Source: Candidatus Enterococcus ferrettii (lineage in GTDB: Bacteria; Bacillota; Bacilli; Lactobacillales; Enterococcaceae). From it: 64,000 nucleotides of DNA. How positions within the stretch are numbered: the first letter of the stretch is position 1; each line of letters starts with the position of its first letter. The position numbers and the translations under genes are program-made. Location: assembly GCF_017377655.1 (NCBI RefSeq), contig NZ_JAFREL010000007.1, positions 124,001-188,000 on the forward strand, read 5' to 3'. Of the stretch, positions 1 through 8,204 are shown piece by piece. The notes under the pieces were generated by a model, which worked only from the letters and a program-made list of their open reading frames with translations, was not told the origin of the DNA and did not search any database.

Positions 1-831
1 ACGGGCGATGGCTTTATTAATATCCTTTGGTTTGTACTGATGCTTTGGCTTTTAAAATACAGCCATTTAACTATTTTGCGCATGGTATGCTATCAAGGAA
101 TTGAAGAAAAGGCTCGTCAGTTAAAGCTGCTTTGGTATGTGGCTAGCCTGGCAGTAATTGCTGTTAGTTTATATACGACGCCATTAGCAGGTACAGCCAT
201 GGCGATGGTAGTGACCTTTTTCTTTTACCAAGCAACCAAGGCTGAAAATCGGTTGCTGGATTGGGAGAAAATGGCTGATTATGAACGCAGTCGCTTATAC
301 CGAATTTATCAGTTCATCAATTTGTTCACCGATGTACCGGAAATTGAAGCCAAGGTGAAACGACGCAAATACTTGGATGGTCTGTTAGCAAGAATTACTT
401 TTAAACAATCCAATACCTACCTTTATTTATTTATGCGCCGGGCATTGCGGGGGTCTGAATATAGTGGACTTTATCTTCGTTTAGTGGTAATTGGCGGTAT
501 TCTTATTTTTACACTGCAGGATTTTCTTTTTGCCACTGGAGTTGCGGCGTTATTAATTTATTTGATTGGGTTTCAAATGATTCCATTATACGGTCAATTC
601 GATTATATTAGTTTTATCCAATTGTATCCGGTAAGCCAAAAGACGAAACAAGCTTCATTGCAAAAGATGATTGTGAGCTTGTTGGTAATTGCTGCCTTTA
701 TTTTTGCAGGGGTTGCTTTAACCCAATTATCTGTCCTAAATAGTCTTTTGATGTTAGCCATTTTAATGGGAGAAATAGCTTTGTTTGGTTGGTTGTATGT
801 ACCAGCTCGAATCAAAAAGATGGAGGATTAA
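1..831 (+). CDS. ecsB: EcsB-type ABC transporter permease (5' end cut by window)
   Basis: Membrane subunit of the Ecs ABC exporter, known in Bacillus and relatives to affect protein secretion and competence. The reading frame is open from base 1, so the gene starts before the window; 276 residues are visible. Several hydrophobic segments are seen, with pairs near the start, in the middle and close to the C-terminus, separated by a charged stretch rich in KRRKY-like residues. The stop is followed three bases later by the start of dat, so the two are probably co-transcribed. The assignment to EcsB rests on overall sequence character and context; the ATPase partner would lie upstream, outside the window. 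Confidence 0.75.
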   Translation, partial: TGDGFINILWFVLMLWLLKYSHLTILRMVCYQGIEEKARQLKLLWYVASLAVIAVSLYTTPLAGTAMAMVVTFFFYQATKAENRLLDWEKMADYERSRLYRIYQFINLFTDVPEIEAKVKRRKYLDGLLARITFKQSNTYLYLFMRRALRGSEYSGLYLRLVVIGGILIFTLQDFLFATGVAALLIYLIGFQMIPLYGQFDYISFIQLYPVSQKTKQASLQKMIVSLLVIAAFIFAGVALTQLSVLNSLLMLAILMGEIALFGWLYVPARIKKMED

Positions 832-834
832 CCG

Positions 835-1692
835 ATGAAAATATTGTGGAATGATAAAATTGTTGATGAATCAGAAGTAAGAATTGATACTGAAGATCGC
901 GGGTATCAGTTTGGTGACGGAATCTATGAAGTCATTCGTATTTACGAGGGACTGCTATATATGGAAGAGGAACATTTGGAACGATTCTGGCATTGTGCGG
1001 ACAAAATTCGGTTAACACTGCCTTTTACTAAGGAAGAATTCAGCCAACGGTTGCATCACTTTGCTGAAGAAGTGGGGATTGAGAACGGACGGCTGTATTT
1101 CCAAATAACTCATGGAACAGCTAAGCCTCGCTTGCACGACTTTCCAGATGCTAAAGAGGTTATGCCGGTCTTAACTGCTGACATTCAAACGGCTAATCGT
1201 CCTGTCGAAAAACTTGAAAAGGGAATTCGCGGCGGATTTGTTACTGATAAACGTTGGCTGCATTGCGACATTAAATCAATTAGCTTACTAGGCAATATCT
1301 TAGCTTTAAATGAGGCAAAAGAGAACGGATATGATGATGCCGTACTGGTTAGAGATGGGATTGTTACCGAAACTTCAGCATCTAATCTTTGGATGGTAAA
1401 AGAAGGTATTTTATATACTCATCCGGATGGTGAATTAATTTTACCAGGAATCACTAAAATTAAGGTGCGGGAACTAGCAACGACACTAGGTATCCAGTTA
1501 ATTGAAGAACCTTTTACTAAGGAACAATTAATTGAAGCAGACGAGTGTTTCAAGACCAGTTCGGTTGCTGAAGTAATGCCGATTGTTAGTATTGATGGTA
1601 AAAATATTGGTAAAGGAACACCCGGTACGGTCACAAAACAACTACAAAAAGCTTATATTGACGCTATAGAGGAATCTGTAAAGAAAATGTAA
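835..1692 (+). CDS. dat: D-amino acid transaminase
   Basis: PLP-dependent class IV aminotransferase that interconverts D-alanine and D-glutamate with their 2-oxo acids, supplying D-amino acids for peptidoglycan. The 285 residues match the family length. The N-terminal block GYQFGDGIYEVIR, the lysine in CDIKSISLLGN (about residue 146, expected to hold PLP) and the phosphate-binding TSASNLW segment near residue 181 are all visible. A GGAGG site sits 8 bases before the ATG, inside the end of ecsB, so translation probably follows ecsB. Branched-chain or aminodeoxychorismate enzymes share the fold, but the motifs favour D-alanine transaminase. Confidence 0.92.
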   Translation: MKILWNDKIVDESEVRIDTEDRGYQFGDGIYEVIRIYEGLLYMEEEHLERFWHCADKIRLTLPFTKEEFSQRLHHFAEEVGIENGRLYFQITHGTAKPRLHDFPDAKEVMPVLTADIQTANRPVEKLEKGIRGGFVTDKRWLHCDIKSISLLGNILALNEAKENGYDDAVLVRDGIVTETSASNLWMVKEGILYTHPDGELILPGITKIKVRELATTLGIQLIEEPFTKEQLIEADECFKTSSVAEVMPIVSIDGKNIGKGTPGTVTKQLQKAYIDAIEESVKKM

Positions 1693-1724
1693 TCCAAAAA
1701 GGCTAAAGAAGAACATACATGCGC

Positions 1725-1753
1725 TTGACGAAGCCACCTTCCCTAGCTAGAAT
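1725..1753 (+). promoter_or_regulatory. Sigma-A promoter for ccrZ
   Basis: TTGACG and TAGAAT are separated by exactly 17 bases, in the gap between dat and ccrZ, about 40 bases before the ccrZ start. Prediction from consensus only. Confidence 0.6.
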
Positions 1754-1791
1754 AAGAGGTACTGCGAAAAAAGCATGAGGAGGCCCATAAG

Positions 1792-2574
1792 ATGGATTTT
1801 CAGTTAGATAGCGAATGGCGTGTGAGTCCAATCAAGGGCGACACCGGCAAAACCTACATCGGGTATCGCGATGAAGACCGTGTCTTTATAAAACGAAATA
1901 CCACTCCTATGCTGGCAGCTTTATCTAGAGAAGGAATTGCACCTAAGTTGGTGTGGATTAAACGGACAGGCAATGGTGATACGCTAACTGCGCAGGAGTG
2001 GTTGGACGGTCAAGTGCTTAGCCCCGAGGAAATCAAGCAGCGCAACGATGTAATAGATGTTTTGTACCATCTGCATCATTCGGACTCACTAAAAATGATG
2101 TTGAAAAAAGTAGGTGGACGTCAAGTCTCTCCTCAGCAATTGTTGGCAGACTTTGAAGAAAGGTTATCGCCGGCTTTGCAACAGAACAGTTTCATTGAAT
2201 TAGTCCATAGTTATTTGAAAAAAAATATTCCTTACTATCCGAAAAAAAGCTACACCGTAGTACATGGTGATGTCAATCACCGCAACTGGTTAGTGTGTCG
2301 GAATTATCTTTATTTGGTTGATTGGGATTCAGTTATGTTTGCTGATCCGGCTTTAGATATTGGAACAATCTTAGGAAGCTATGTCCCACTTTCTAGTTGG
2401 AGCAAATGGTTGGTGCGCTATGGTATAAGACCAACTGATGCGAATATGGAGCGTGTATATTGGTATGCTCTGATGAGTTTGCTATTAGAAATATCCCGGC
2501 TGTATCGTCGTCAGGAATTTCGTCATATGAATCAATTAATATTGCAATTAAAACGAATTTTTGCGGGAAGCTGA
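1792..2574 (+). CDS. ccrZ: CcrZ/YtmP-type cell-cycle kinase
   Basis: Aminoglycoside/choline-kinase-like phosphotransferase. The orthologue next to trmB in streptococci and bacilli is CcrZ (YtmP), which couples division and DNA replication initiation in the cytoplasm. The protein has 260 residues. The catalytic loop VVHGDVNHRNWLV (around residue 158) and the metal-binding VDWDS about 20 residues later are clear. The ATG follows an AGGAGG site. It has its own promoter and ends in a terminator whose stem includes the stop codon, yet lies directly before trmB as in other Firmicutes. Some databases label it a generic phosphotransferase. Confidence 0.85.
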   Translation: MDFQLDSEWRVSPIKGDTGKTYIGYRDEDRVFIKRNTTPMLAALSREGIAPKLVWIKRTGNGDTLTAQEWLDGQVLSPEEIKQRNDVIDVLYHLHHSDSLKMMLKKVGGRQVSPQQLLADFEERLSPALQQNSFIELVHSYLKKNIPYYPKKSYTVVHGDVNHRNWLVCRNYLYLVDWDSVMFADPALDIGTILGSYVPLSSWSKWLVRYGIRPTDANMERVYWYALMSLLLEISRLYRRQEFRHMNQLILQLKRIFAGS

Positions 2575-2597
2575 ACGATTTAGGTTCAGCTTTTTTT
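2569..2597 (+). terminator. Rho-independent terminator after ccrZ
   Basis: Eight-base perfect stem AGCTGAAC/GTTCAGCT with a 7-base loop followed by seven T. The ccrZ stop codon lies in the left arm, and the trmB ribosome site follows at once, so it may only reduce read-through into trmB. Confidence 0.7.
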
Positions 2598-2613
2598 AAG
2601 GAGGAAATAAATC

Positions 2614-3267
2614 ATGCGTGTAAGAAAAAGATCGGGAGCAGAGGAACTGCTGGCTGCTCACCCGCAACTTGTTGTAGAAGACCCTCAAGCCTGGAAAGGC
2701 CGTTGGCACGAGCGTTTTGGCAACGATCAGCCAATTCATATCGAGATTGGTATGGGAAAGGGCCAGTTCATTAATCAAATGGCACAGGCTCACCCCGGAA
2801 TTAATTACATTGGGATTGATATGCAAATAAGTGTAGTATCCTTTGCTTTAGATAAATTAATTGAAGAGCCGGTGTCAAACCTGCAATTGCTGCATGTTGA
2901 TGGGTCAGAGCTAACCAACTATTTTGCGGAAAGTGAAGTAGATCAGATTTACTTGAATTTTTCAGATCCGTGGCCTAAGAAAAGACATGAAAAACGTCGT
3001 CTAACCTATCGAAGTTTTTTAGCGGTAGATGAAACCATTCTACGACCCAATGGAGCGATTCATTTCAAAACAGACAATCAAGGATTATTCGAATATTCTT
3101 TAAGCAGCTTTTCAAAGTATGGCATGATTTTGGAGCAGGTTTGGCTTGATCTACATCATAGCAGTTATGAAGGGAACATCATGACCGAATATGAAGAAAA
3201 ATTCTCTAAAAAGGGACAGCCGATCTATCGGGTAGAGGCTCGTTTTCCAGATAAAACAAAAAAATAA
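2614..3267 (+). CDS. trmB: tRNA (guanine-N7-)-methyltransferase
   Basis: Methylates N7 of G46 in the tRNA variable loop with S-adenosylmethionine. The 217 residues match the family. The SAM-binding loop EIGMGKGQF is near residue 48, and the family signature [15 protein letters not shown] near residue 115 is intact. The start ATG has an AAGGAGG site at 2598-2604. The neighbour ccrZ is the usual upstream partner. A strong terminator follows. Confidence 0.97.
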   Translation: MRVRKRSGAEELLAAHPQLVVEDPQAWKGRWHERFGNDQPIHIEIGMGKGQFINQMAQAHPGINYIGIDMQISVVSFALDKLIEEPVSNLQLLHVDGSELTNYFAESEVDQIYLNFSDPWPKKRHEKRRLTYRSFLAVDETILRPNGAIHFKTDNQGLFEYSLSSFSKYGMILEQVWLDLHHSSYEGNIMTEYEEKFSKKGQPIYRVEARFPDKTKK

Positions 3268-3276
3268 AACTTTTTT

Positions 3277-3305
3277 AGCGAGTCGAGATCAGACTCGCTT
3301 TTTTT
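3277..3305 (+). terminator. Rho-independent terminator after trmB
   Basis: Perfect 8-base stem AGCGAGTC/GACTCGCT, 7-base loop, then seven T (3299-3305). The T tract is also the left part of the candidate competence element before comGA. Confidence 0.85.
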
Positions 3306-3316
3306 GCGTACTTTAT
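3299..3316 (+). promoter_or_regulatory. Candidate late-competence promoter element before comGA
   Basis: Seven T followed by GCGTA, 27 bases before the comGA ATG. The same T7-GCGTA block occurs 26 bases before coiA (44018-44029), and the two upstream regions agree at about 24 of 29 positions. The core resembles the TACGAATA com-box used by the competence sigma factor ComX/SigX in streptococci (6 of 8 at coiA, fewer here). Part of the match comes from terminator T tracts at both loci, so this is an inference. Confidence 0.4.
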
Positions 3317-3332
3317 CAATGAGGTGAAGGAG

Positions 3333-4247
3333 ATGACGATTGAAGAACTTTCAACAGGCTTAGTAGAGTATGGTGCCAAAAAGCAGATGCAGGATTTCTA
3401 TTTGATGCCTAAAGATGAGCATTATGAATATTATTTTCGCCAGGGACCTTATTATCATGGGCAGGGGTGTGTCTCAGGTGAGATTGGAAGGCAGTTAATT
3501 AGCCGCTTTAAGTATTTGGGACAAATGGACGTTAGCGAAAGGCGTAAAGCACAATTAGGTGCAATTACTTATTCCTTACACCAACAGGAGCAGCGGTTGC
3601 GTTTGTCTACTGTAGGCAATTATCTGCAACGAGAGAGTCTAGTTATTCGTTTTTTGCATTCTTTTGGACACAGTCGTGAAAAATACTTATTACCAGAACA
3701 GTTACCAACAATCCTTCAGGCTTGTCGCTCAAAAGGGTTGTATCTATTTTGTGGTCCAGTCGGTTCTGGGAAAACAACTTTAATGTACAAACTGGCTAAG
3801 GAAAGTCATGGGCAAGTATTAACTATCGAAGATCCCGTTGAGATTGAAGAACCAGATTTTTTGCAGCTGCAGGTCAATGAGAAGATTGATCAAACCTATG
3901 AGGAGCTGATCAAATTATCATTACGCCATCACCCAGATGTGTTAATAATTGGTGAAATCCGCGATCAAAAGACGATTCAAGGAGCAATTCGAGCAGCCTT
4001 AACAGGTCATTGCGTATTTGCGACGCTGCATGCTTCAAGCCTAGAAGCAGCGGAGAATCGGGCAATTGAGTTGGGAGGGGATCAACATTTGTTACAAGAT
4101 TGCTTACGCGGAATTATTTACCAAGAATTGCTTCCCTGCCAAGAAAATGAAGTGGGGTTATTAATGAGCTACACCTTTTATGATGATCCCCCGCAGCTTT
4201 TTACTTGGCAGGAAGGCTTAAGACAGATTGGGGAAGATATGCAATGA
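3333..4247 (+). CDS. comGA: Competence type IV pilus ATPase ComGA
   Basis: Traffic ATPase that powers assembly of the competence pseudopilus for DNA uptake. The protein has 304 residues. The Walker A motif GPVGSGKTT lies near residue 140, an acidic box with TIEDPVEIEEPDFLQLQ follows, and the Walker B region LIIGEIRD is near 205. The ATG at 3333 has GAGGTG six bases upstream; an upstream GTG at 3324 lies inside that site and is rejected. First gene of comGA-GG, overlapping comGB by four bases (ATGA). Confidence 0.95.
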   Translation: MTIEELSTGLVEYGAKKQMQDFYLMPKDEHYEYYFRQGPYYHGQGCVSGEIGRQLISRFKYLGQMDVSERRKAQLGAITYSLHQQEQRLRLSTVGNYLQRESLVIRFLHSFGHSREKYLLPEQLPTILQACRSKGLYLFCGPVGSGKTTLMYKLAKESHGQVLTIEDPVEIEEPDFLQLQVNEKIDQTYEELIKLSLRHHPDVLIIGEIRDQKTIQGAIRAALTGHCVFATLHASSLEAAENRAIELGGDQHLLQDCLRGIIYQELLPCQENEVGLLMSYTFYDDPPQLFTWQEGLRQIGEDMQ

Positions 4248-5254
4248 AGAAAAGACTAACTCCACAACAAAAAATTAGCTTCTGCCAATTACTAGGTGAT
4301 TTGTTAATTAATGGATTTAGCCTGCAGCAAGCCTTACATTTTTTGCGAACCGCTGATATTTTTCCAGCAGAACTAGTGGAAATAGTTCAAAAAAATCTGC
4401 ACAGTGGTCAACCTTTATCAAAAAGCTTTTCTCAATTGAATTTTTCCGCTGATCAAGTACTGCAAGTTGCTTTGGGAGAGATGCATGGAGGGATTGCTCT
4501 TACGCTAAAAGGAATAGCCAATCAAATGTTGCTGATTCAAAAGCATCGTCAAAATTTCATTAAAGCTGTTTCTTATCCAGCCATGCTTCTACTTTTTTTA
4601 CTGTTGATTCTGTTGGGAATGCGAACCCTTCTTTTACCTCAATTATTAGACAGTGGAATGATTGCTGCTGATAATCCTTCGATTCTCTTTATTCAAGCAG
4701 CTCCTTGGTTCGTTGTAGCTGCTTTGTCCGCTGGGCTATTCGTACTAGGTTTATGGAACTACTGGGGAAAGAAACAAAGCTATCTTATTAAGTACAGCTT
4801 CTTAGCTAAACTCCCCTTTATTGGCCGGCTGCACCGCGATTATTATTCAGCCTATTTTGCATTAGAATGGGGAAAATTATTTGATCAGGGACTCGAGCTT
4901 CAACAGATTATTGCCTGTTTACTAGCAACAGAAAAAAAGTCGCTTATGAAAGAATTAGCTGCTTCACTTCAAGAGAAGCTCGTTCAAGGTCAATCTTTAG
5001 CACATCAATTAAGAGACTACCCTTTTTTAACCAAGGAATTTAGTCAAATTGTTCAGCAGGGGGAAGTTCGTGGGAATTTAGGAAAGGAACTGCTCACGTA
5101 TAGTCAGCTTGTTTGGCAGCGTTTTTTTGCCCGTTTAGAGTTTTTGTGTTCTTGGTTGCAGCCAGTAGTATTTTTGTTCGTTGCTTTATTGATTGTTAGT
5201 ATTTATGTCGCTATGCTTTTGCCGCTATCCAGCGGTTTGGAGGGAATATGGTGA
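4244..5254 (+). CDS. comGB: Competence type IV pilus membrane platform ComGB
   Basis: Polytopic inner-membrane protein of the GspF/PilC type, the platform on which ComGA acts. The protein has 336 residues with two repeated T2SF cytoplasmic domains, each followed by strong hydrophobic segments near residues 110-135, 150-170 and 305-330. The start ATG overlaps the comGA stop (ATGA), a sign of translational coupling. An upstream TTG in the same frame lies inside comGA and lacks a ribosome site, so it was not used. Confidence 0.93.
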   Translation: MKKRLTPQQKISFCQLLGDLLINGFSLQQALHFLRTADIFPAELVEIVQKNLHSGQPLSKSFSQLNFSADQVLQVALGEMHGGIALTLKGIANQMLLIQKHRQNFIKAVSYPAMLLLFLLLILLGMRTLLLPQLLDSGMIAADNPSILFIQAAPWFVVAALSAGLFVLGLWNYWGKKQSYLIKYSFLAKLPFIGRLHRDYYSAYFALEWGKLFDQGLELQQIIACLLATEKKSLMKELAASLQEKLVQGQSLAHQLRDYPFLTKEFSQIVQQGEVRGNLGKELLTYSQLVWQRFFARLEFLCSWLQPVVFLFVALLIVSIYVAMLLPLSSGLEGIW

Positions 5255-5523
5255 AAAAGAAAAAACTTGAAGGTTTTACTCTATTAGAAATGATGGTCGT
5301 ACTTTTTGTGATCGGTATCCTATTACTATTGTTTGTACCAAATATTATGAAGCAGAAAGAGTCTGCCCAGGGGAAGAATGATGAATCAATTGCGAAGGTT
5401 GTAGAGACACAGATGGAAGTTTATGAACTAGACACAGGTACTCGTCCAACATTAGAAGTATTAGTGGACAAGGAGTATATTACAGAAAAACAAAAAGAAA
5501 TCTATGAAAAAGTTAAACCTTAG
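5248..5523 (+). CDS. comGC: Major competence pseudopilin ComGC
   Basis: Main subunit of the competence pseudopilus. It has 91 residues: a short basic leader (MVKKKKLEG), the prepilin peptidase site G-FTLLEM, and the usual hydrophobic helix. Cleavage after Gly and methylation of Phe by ComC is expected from family knowledge. The start overlaps the end of comGB and has a GGAGG site five bases upstream. It abuts comGD directly. Confidence 0.95.
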   Translation: MVKKKKLEGFTLLEMMVVLFVIGILLLLFVPNIMKQKESAQGKNDESIAKVVETQMEVYELDTGTRPTLEVLVDKEYITEKQKEIYEKVKP

Positions 5524-5967
5524 ATGAGACGTAAATCGGGATATACGCTGTTCGAGACCTTAATTGTTCTAATGATAGTTTGCAGTTTTGTTTTACTGCC
5601 AACGTTGATGTTCTCCAACTGGCAGCGAAAACTGGAGGAACGATCTTTTTATTATCAGCTGGAAAAGTCGATATTACATCTTCAGCAGTTGGCGATCTGT
5701 GATCAAAAAAATGCTCGGATTGACTTGCACCCAGATAAACAGCTGATTACTTTCACTGCCGTCGATGAGGAGATTCCCTGGAAAAATTTGGAAGTGCCAA
5801 AGTACGTTGTTTTGCATAGCGGATATTCCGTCATGTTTAAAAGTAGTACCGGAAATGTTTCCACGAATCAGCCAGAGACGGGTATTCCTAAAATTAGATT
5901 CACTGACAGGTCTGGAGAAGTTATTTATCAATTTCAATTAGGAAGTGGTCGTTTTGAAAAAAAGTAG
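5524..5967 (+). CDS. comGD: Competence minor pseudopilin ComGD
   Basis: Minor pilin with 147 residues. The leader MRRKSG is followed by YTLFETLIVLMIV, a prepilin cleavage site and hydrophobic helix, then a beta-rich C-terminal part. The ATG follows the comGC stop with no gap. Low sequence conservation is normal for this family, so the assignment depends on position and the N-terminal signature. Confidence 0.88.
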   Translation: MRRKSGYTLFETLIVLMIVCSFVLLPTLMFSNWQRKLEERSFYYQLEKSILHLQQLAICDQKNARIDLHPDKQLITFTAVDEEIPWKNLEVPKYVVLHSGYSVMFKSSTGNVSTNQPETGIPKIRFTDRSGEVIYQFQLGSGRFEKK

Positions 5968-6139
5968 AGGGTACATTTTGTTAGAGAGTCTAGTAAGTCT
6001 GTCTCTGCTATTTGGGATGACCTATGGATACTTGTCGATTACTATTCATCTACAAAAACAAACACAGCAACAGTTGGAAAAGATTGAAGAATATCGCAAT
6101 CGCTATATTGAGCTTCGTCATAAACGACTTTATCCCTAA
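5954..6139 (+). CDS. comGE: Short competence minor pseudopilin ComGE
   Basis: Fifth gene of the operon. From the TTG at 5954 it has 61 residues: KKSRG-YILLESLVSLSLLFG (pilin-like cleavage site and helix), then a short polar helix. A GGAAGTGG site is five bases upstream; a GTG at 5945 within that site is an alternative, adding three residues. It overlaps comGD by 14 bases. The protein lacks the C-terminal domain of typical ComGE proteins (about 100 residues), and no out-of-frame remainder is visible before comGF, so it is short rather than obviously frameshifted. Confidence 0.72.
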   Translation: MKKSRGYILLESLVSLSLLFGMTYGYLSITIHLQKQTQQQLEKIEEYRNRYIELRHKRLYP

Positions 6140-6160
6140 AAAAACTAAAGGAGGAAGATA

Positions 6161-6589
6161 GTGGGAAAAAAAGAGCGCTGGCGAATTAAGGGATTTACTC
6201 TTTTGGAATGCTTAGTGGCATTGCTGGTATTAAGTGGAAGTCTTCTTTTGCTAGATGGTTTGATTAAGCACATGACCAAAATGGAGCAGCAGCTAACAGC
6301 CTATCATAGCCGCGAATGGGAAGTAGGCTTGCTGCAATTAGAAAACGAACTTGCAGGATTTGATTATAGTAACACTGAAGCCCATCGAATTGTGCTGAAG
6401 GATAAAGAAGGAAGTACCCTCAAAATAGAAAGAGCTAATTCAACAGTAAGAAAAAACTATAAAAATGGGCATCAACCATTGTTTACTCAGGTATATGCTT
6501 TCAGCTGTCAGGAAGTAGATCACACTGTAGAATTTGATGTTACTTTCAACGACGGCACAAAGAAGAAAGGAACTTGGGTGATTGAATAA
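6161..6589 (+). CDS. comGF: Competence minor pseudopilin ComGF
   Basis: Minor pilin of 142 residues with a basic leader, the cleavage motif KG-FTLLECLVALLVLSG, and a C-terminal ComGF domain. The GTG start has a strong AAAGGAGGAAG site (6148-6158). Follows comGE by 21 bases and overlaps comGG by eight. Confidence 0.88.
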   Translation: MGKKERWRIKGFTLLECLVALLVLSGSLLLLDGLIKHMTKMEQQLTAYHSREWEVGLLQLENELAGFDYSNTEAHRIVLKDKEGSTLKIERANSTVRKNYKNGHQPLFTQVYAFSCQEVDHTVEFDVTFNDGTKKKGTWVIE

Positions 6590-6956
6590 ACGCGGTGGAA
6601 TTCTAATTTCTGTCTTACTGTTTATTTTTCTTTTTAGCTTTTTAGTTTTACAGCTGCTGTTTACCTATCGTCAAACTGCAGACTTTTCAAAACGGACCAT
6701 TCAGCTGTATCAAGCAAAAATTGCCAAGGAAGAATTTTTAATCGTATACCAACCATTGAAAGAAGAGCAAGGAACTTGGCTTTTTGACCAGGGGGACCTG
6801 TCCTACGAAAAAAAGAAAGATACAGTAAAAATTTGTGTAACTATTCAGGGGAAAATGTATACTTTTTCTGAGAAAATAGCTAAGGAAACCAGCCAGTCTG
6901 CGGGTAATTCCACCAATAAAAAAGAAACAACTGAAGGAAACTTGAGAAATCCGTGA
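6582..6956 (+). CDS. comGG: Competence minor pseudopilin ComGG
   Basis: Last gene of the operon, 124 residues, starting at a TTG that overlaps comGF by eight bases. The N-terminus MNKRGGILISVLLFIFLF gives a short basic leader and membrane helix without a standard glutamate at +5, as is usual for ComGG. The rest is polar and ends in a Ser/Thr/Asn-rich tail. A long terminator follows within ten bases. Confidence 0.83.
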   Translation: MNKRGGILISVLLFIFLFSFLVLQLLFTYRQTADFSKRTIQLYQAKIAKEEFLIVYQPLKEEQGTWLFDQGDLSYEKKKDTVKICVTIQGKMYTFSEKIAKETSQSAGNSTNKKETTEGNLRNP

Positions 6957-6965
6957 AATTTGTGA

Positions 6966-7005
6966 AAGTGTTAGTAAAGCGCTCGTCGCTTTACTAACAC
7001 TTTTT
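6966..7005 (+). terminator. Rho-independent terminator of the comG operon
   Basis: Perfect 16-base stem (6966-6981 with 6987-7002), 5-base loop, and a T tract. It ends the comG transcript. Confidence 0.9.
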
Positions 7006-7106
7006 GTTCTGTAATCGACACAGACTAACACACATGTTTGTGAAAAGTTTTACAGGTGATTTTCTTCCAAAAACACTAAAAATCCGCAATTTTAAAAAGA
7101 AAGCGA

Positions 7107-7135
7107 TTGATTATTTTTAAATTGTCCGCTAAAAT
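7107..7135 (+). promoter_or_regulatory. Sigma-A promoter for the YtxK-like gene
   Basis: TTGATT, 17 bases, TAAAAT, located about 39 bases before the ATG at 7174. A second weaker pair (TTGTCC, 16 bases, TATCAT) overlaps it at 7122-7149. Confidence 0.5.
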
Positions 7136-7173
7136 AGAACAGGTATCATAGGTGTTATACTAGGAGGTATAAG

Positions 7174-8181
7174 ATGAATCCAGAAAAAATTGAAACAGCT
7201 TTTTCTTTGATGAATCAAGCAGTGGAATTATTGCAGCAAAAACTAGAAACTTCCTTTTTTGACGCCTATATCGAAAATGCGGAGAATTTAGTGGATGGTG
7301 CAAAAGTACGTGTGGTTGACCAAACACCTGATCAGCAAACCGTCAGCCAAGTAGAAAAACTCTACCAAGATATTTTAGAACTGAACTTGAAAAAAGAAGA
7401 ATGGCGTAAGGTCACTCAGCTGCTATTACTGAAAGGCTCTAAACAAGAAACATTACAGCCTAATCATCAGTTAACACCAGACAGCTTGGGTTTTTTGTTT
7501 GTCTTTTTGATTGAGCAGTTAACAGCAGATAAGCAAGCACCTATTCGTGTATTGGATATTGCAGTTGGTATGGGGAATTTACTTCTAACAACCATTTCTA
7601 ATTTACAATTAGCAGGTTATAAAGTTGAGGCAGCTGGTATAGATATCGATGATACCTTATTAGCAATCGCGGCTTCAGACAGTGCTTTAATGGAAGAAGA
7701 AGTTGAATTGTTCCATCAGGACAGCCTGCAGGATTTATTAGTGGATCCAGTAGATTTCACTATTGGGGATTTGCCTATCGGTTACTATCCCAATGATGAA
7801 AAGGCGCGCCAGTTTATCACTAGTTCGGAAAAGGAGCACAGCTATGCACATCATTTATTGATGGAGCAAGCGATGGCTTACGTAAAGACAAGCGGTTTTG
7901 GATTATTCCTGCTGCCAAGTAATTTTCTGGAAGCTGAACAAGGCCCGCTATTGCAAAAATGGTTGGGTGCAGAAGTCTTCCTGCAAGGAATTATTCAATT
8001 GCCAGACGAATTATTCAAATCCGAACATTCGCGCAAAAGTATATTAATTCTGCAAAAAGCTGGTGGAGATGCTCAGCAGGCTGAAAAAGTGCTGCTGGTT
8101 AAATTACCTACCCTTAAGGATCCAAGTAAGGTAACAGAGTTTTTCAAAAAATTCGAGGGCTGGAAGTCTTCTAATTTATAA
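7174..8181 (+). CDS. YtxK-like class I SAM-dependent methyltransferase
   Basis: N6-adenine-methylase-like protein of 335 residues, the family often found between comG and ackA in Firmicutes (YtxK in Bacillus subtilis). The SAM-binding region LDIAVGMGNLL is near residue 126. The usual catalytic (N/D)PP(Y/F) motif appears as GDLPIGYY near residue 200, so the acid and first Pro are present but the motif is degenerate. The target is unknown. It has an AGGAGG site and its own promoter, and probably reads through into ackA, which starts 23 bases after its stop. Confidence 0.82.
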   Translation: MNPEKIETAFSLMNQAVELLQQKLETSFFDAYIENAENLVDGAKVRVVDQTPDQQTVSQVEKLYQDILELNLKKEEWRKVTQLLLLKGSKQETLQPNHQLTPDSLGFLFVFLIEQLTADKQAPIRVLDIAVGMGNLLLTTISNLQLAGYKVEAAGIDIDDTLLAIAASDSALMEEEVELFHQDSLQDLLVDPVDFTIGDLPIGYYPNDEKARQFITSSEKEHSYAHHLLMEQAMAYVKTSGFGLFLLPSNFLEAEQGPLLQKWLGAEVFLQGIIQLPDELFKSEHSRKSILILQKAGGDAQQAEKVLLVKLPTLKDPSKVTEFFKKFEGWKSSNL

Positions 8182-8204
8182 GCTAAAACAAAAGGAGAGT
8201 AAAA

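Noticed and set aside
2460..2774. Open frame of 104 codons overlapping ccrZ and trmB
   Set aside because: It runs across two well-supported genes in another frame and has no ribosome site.
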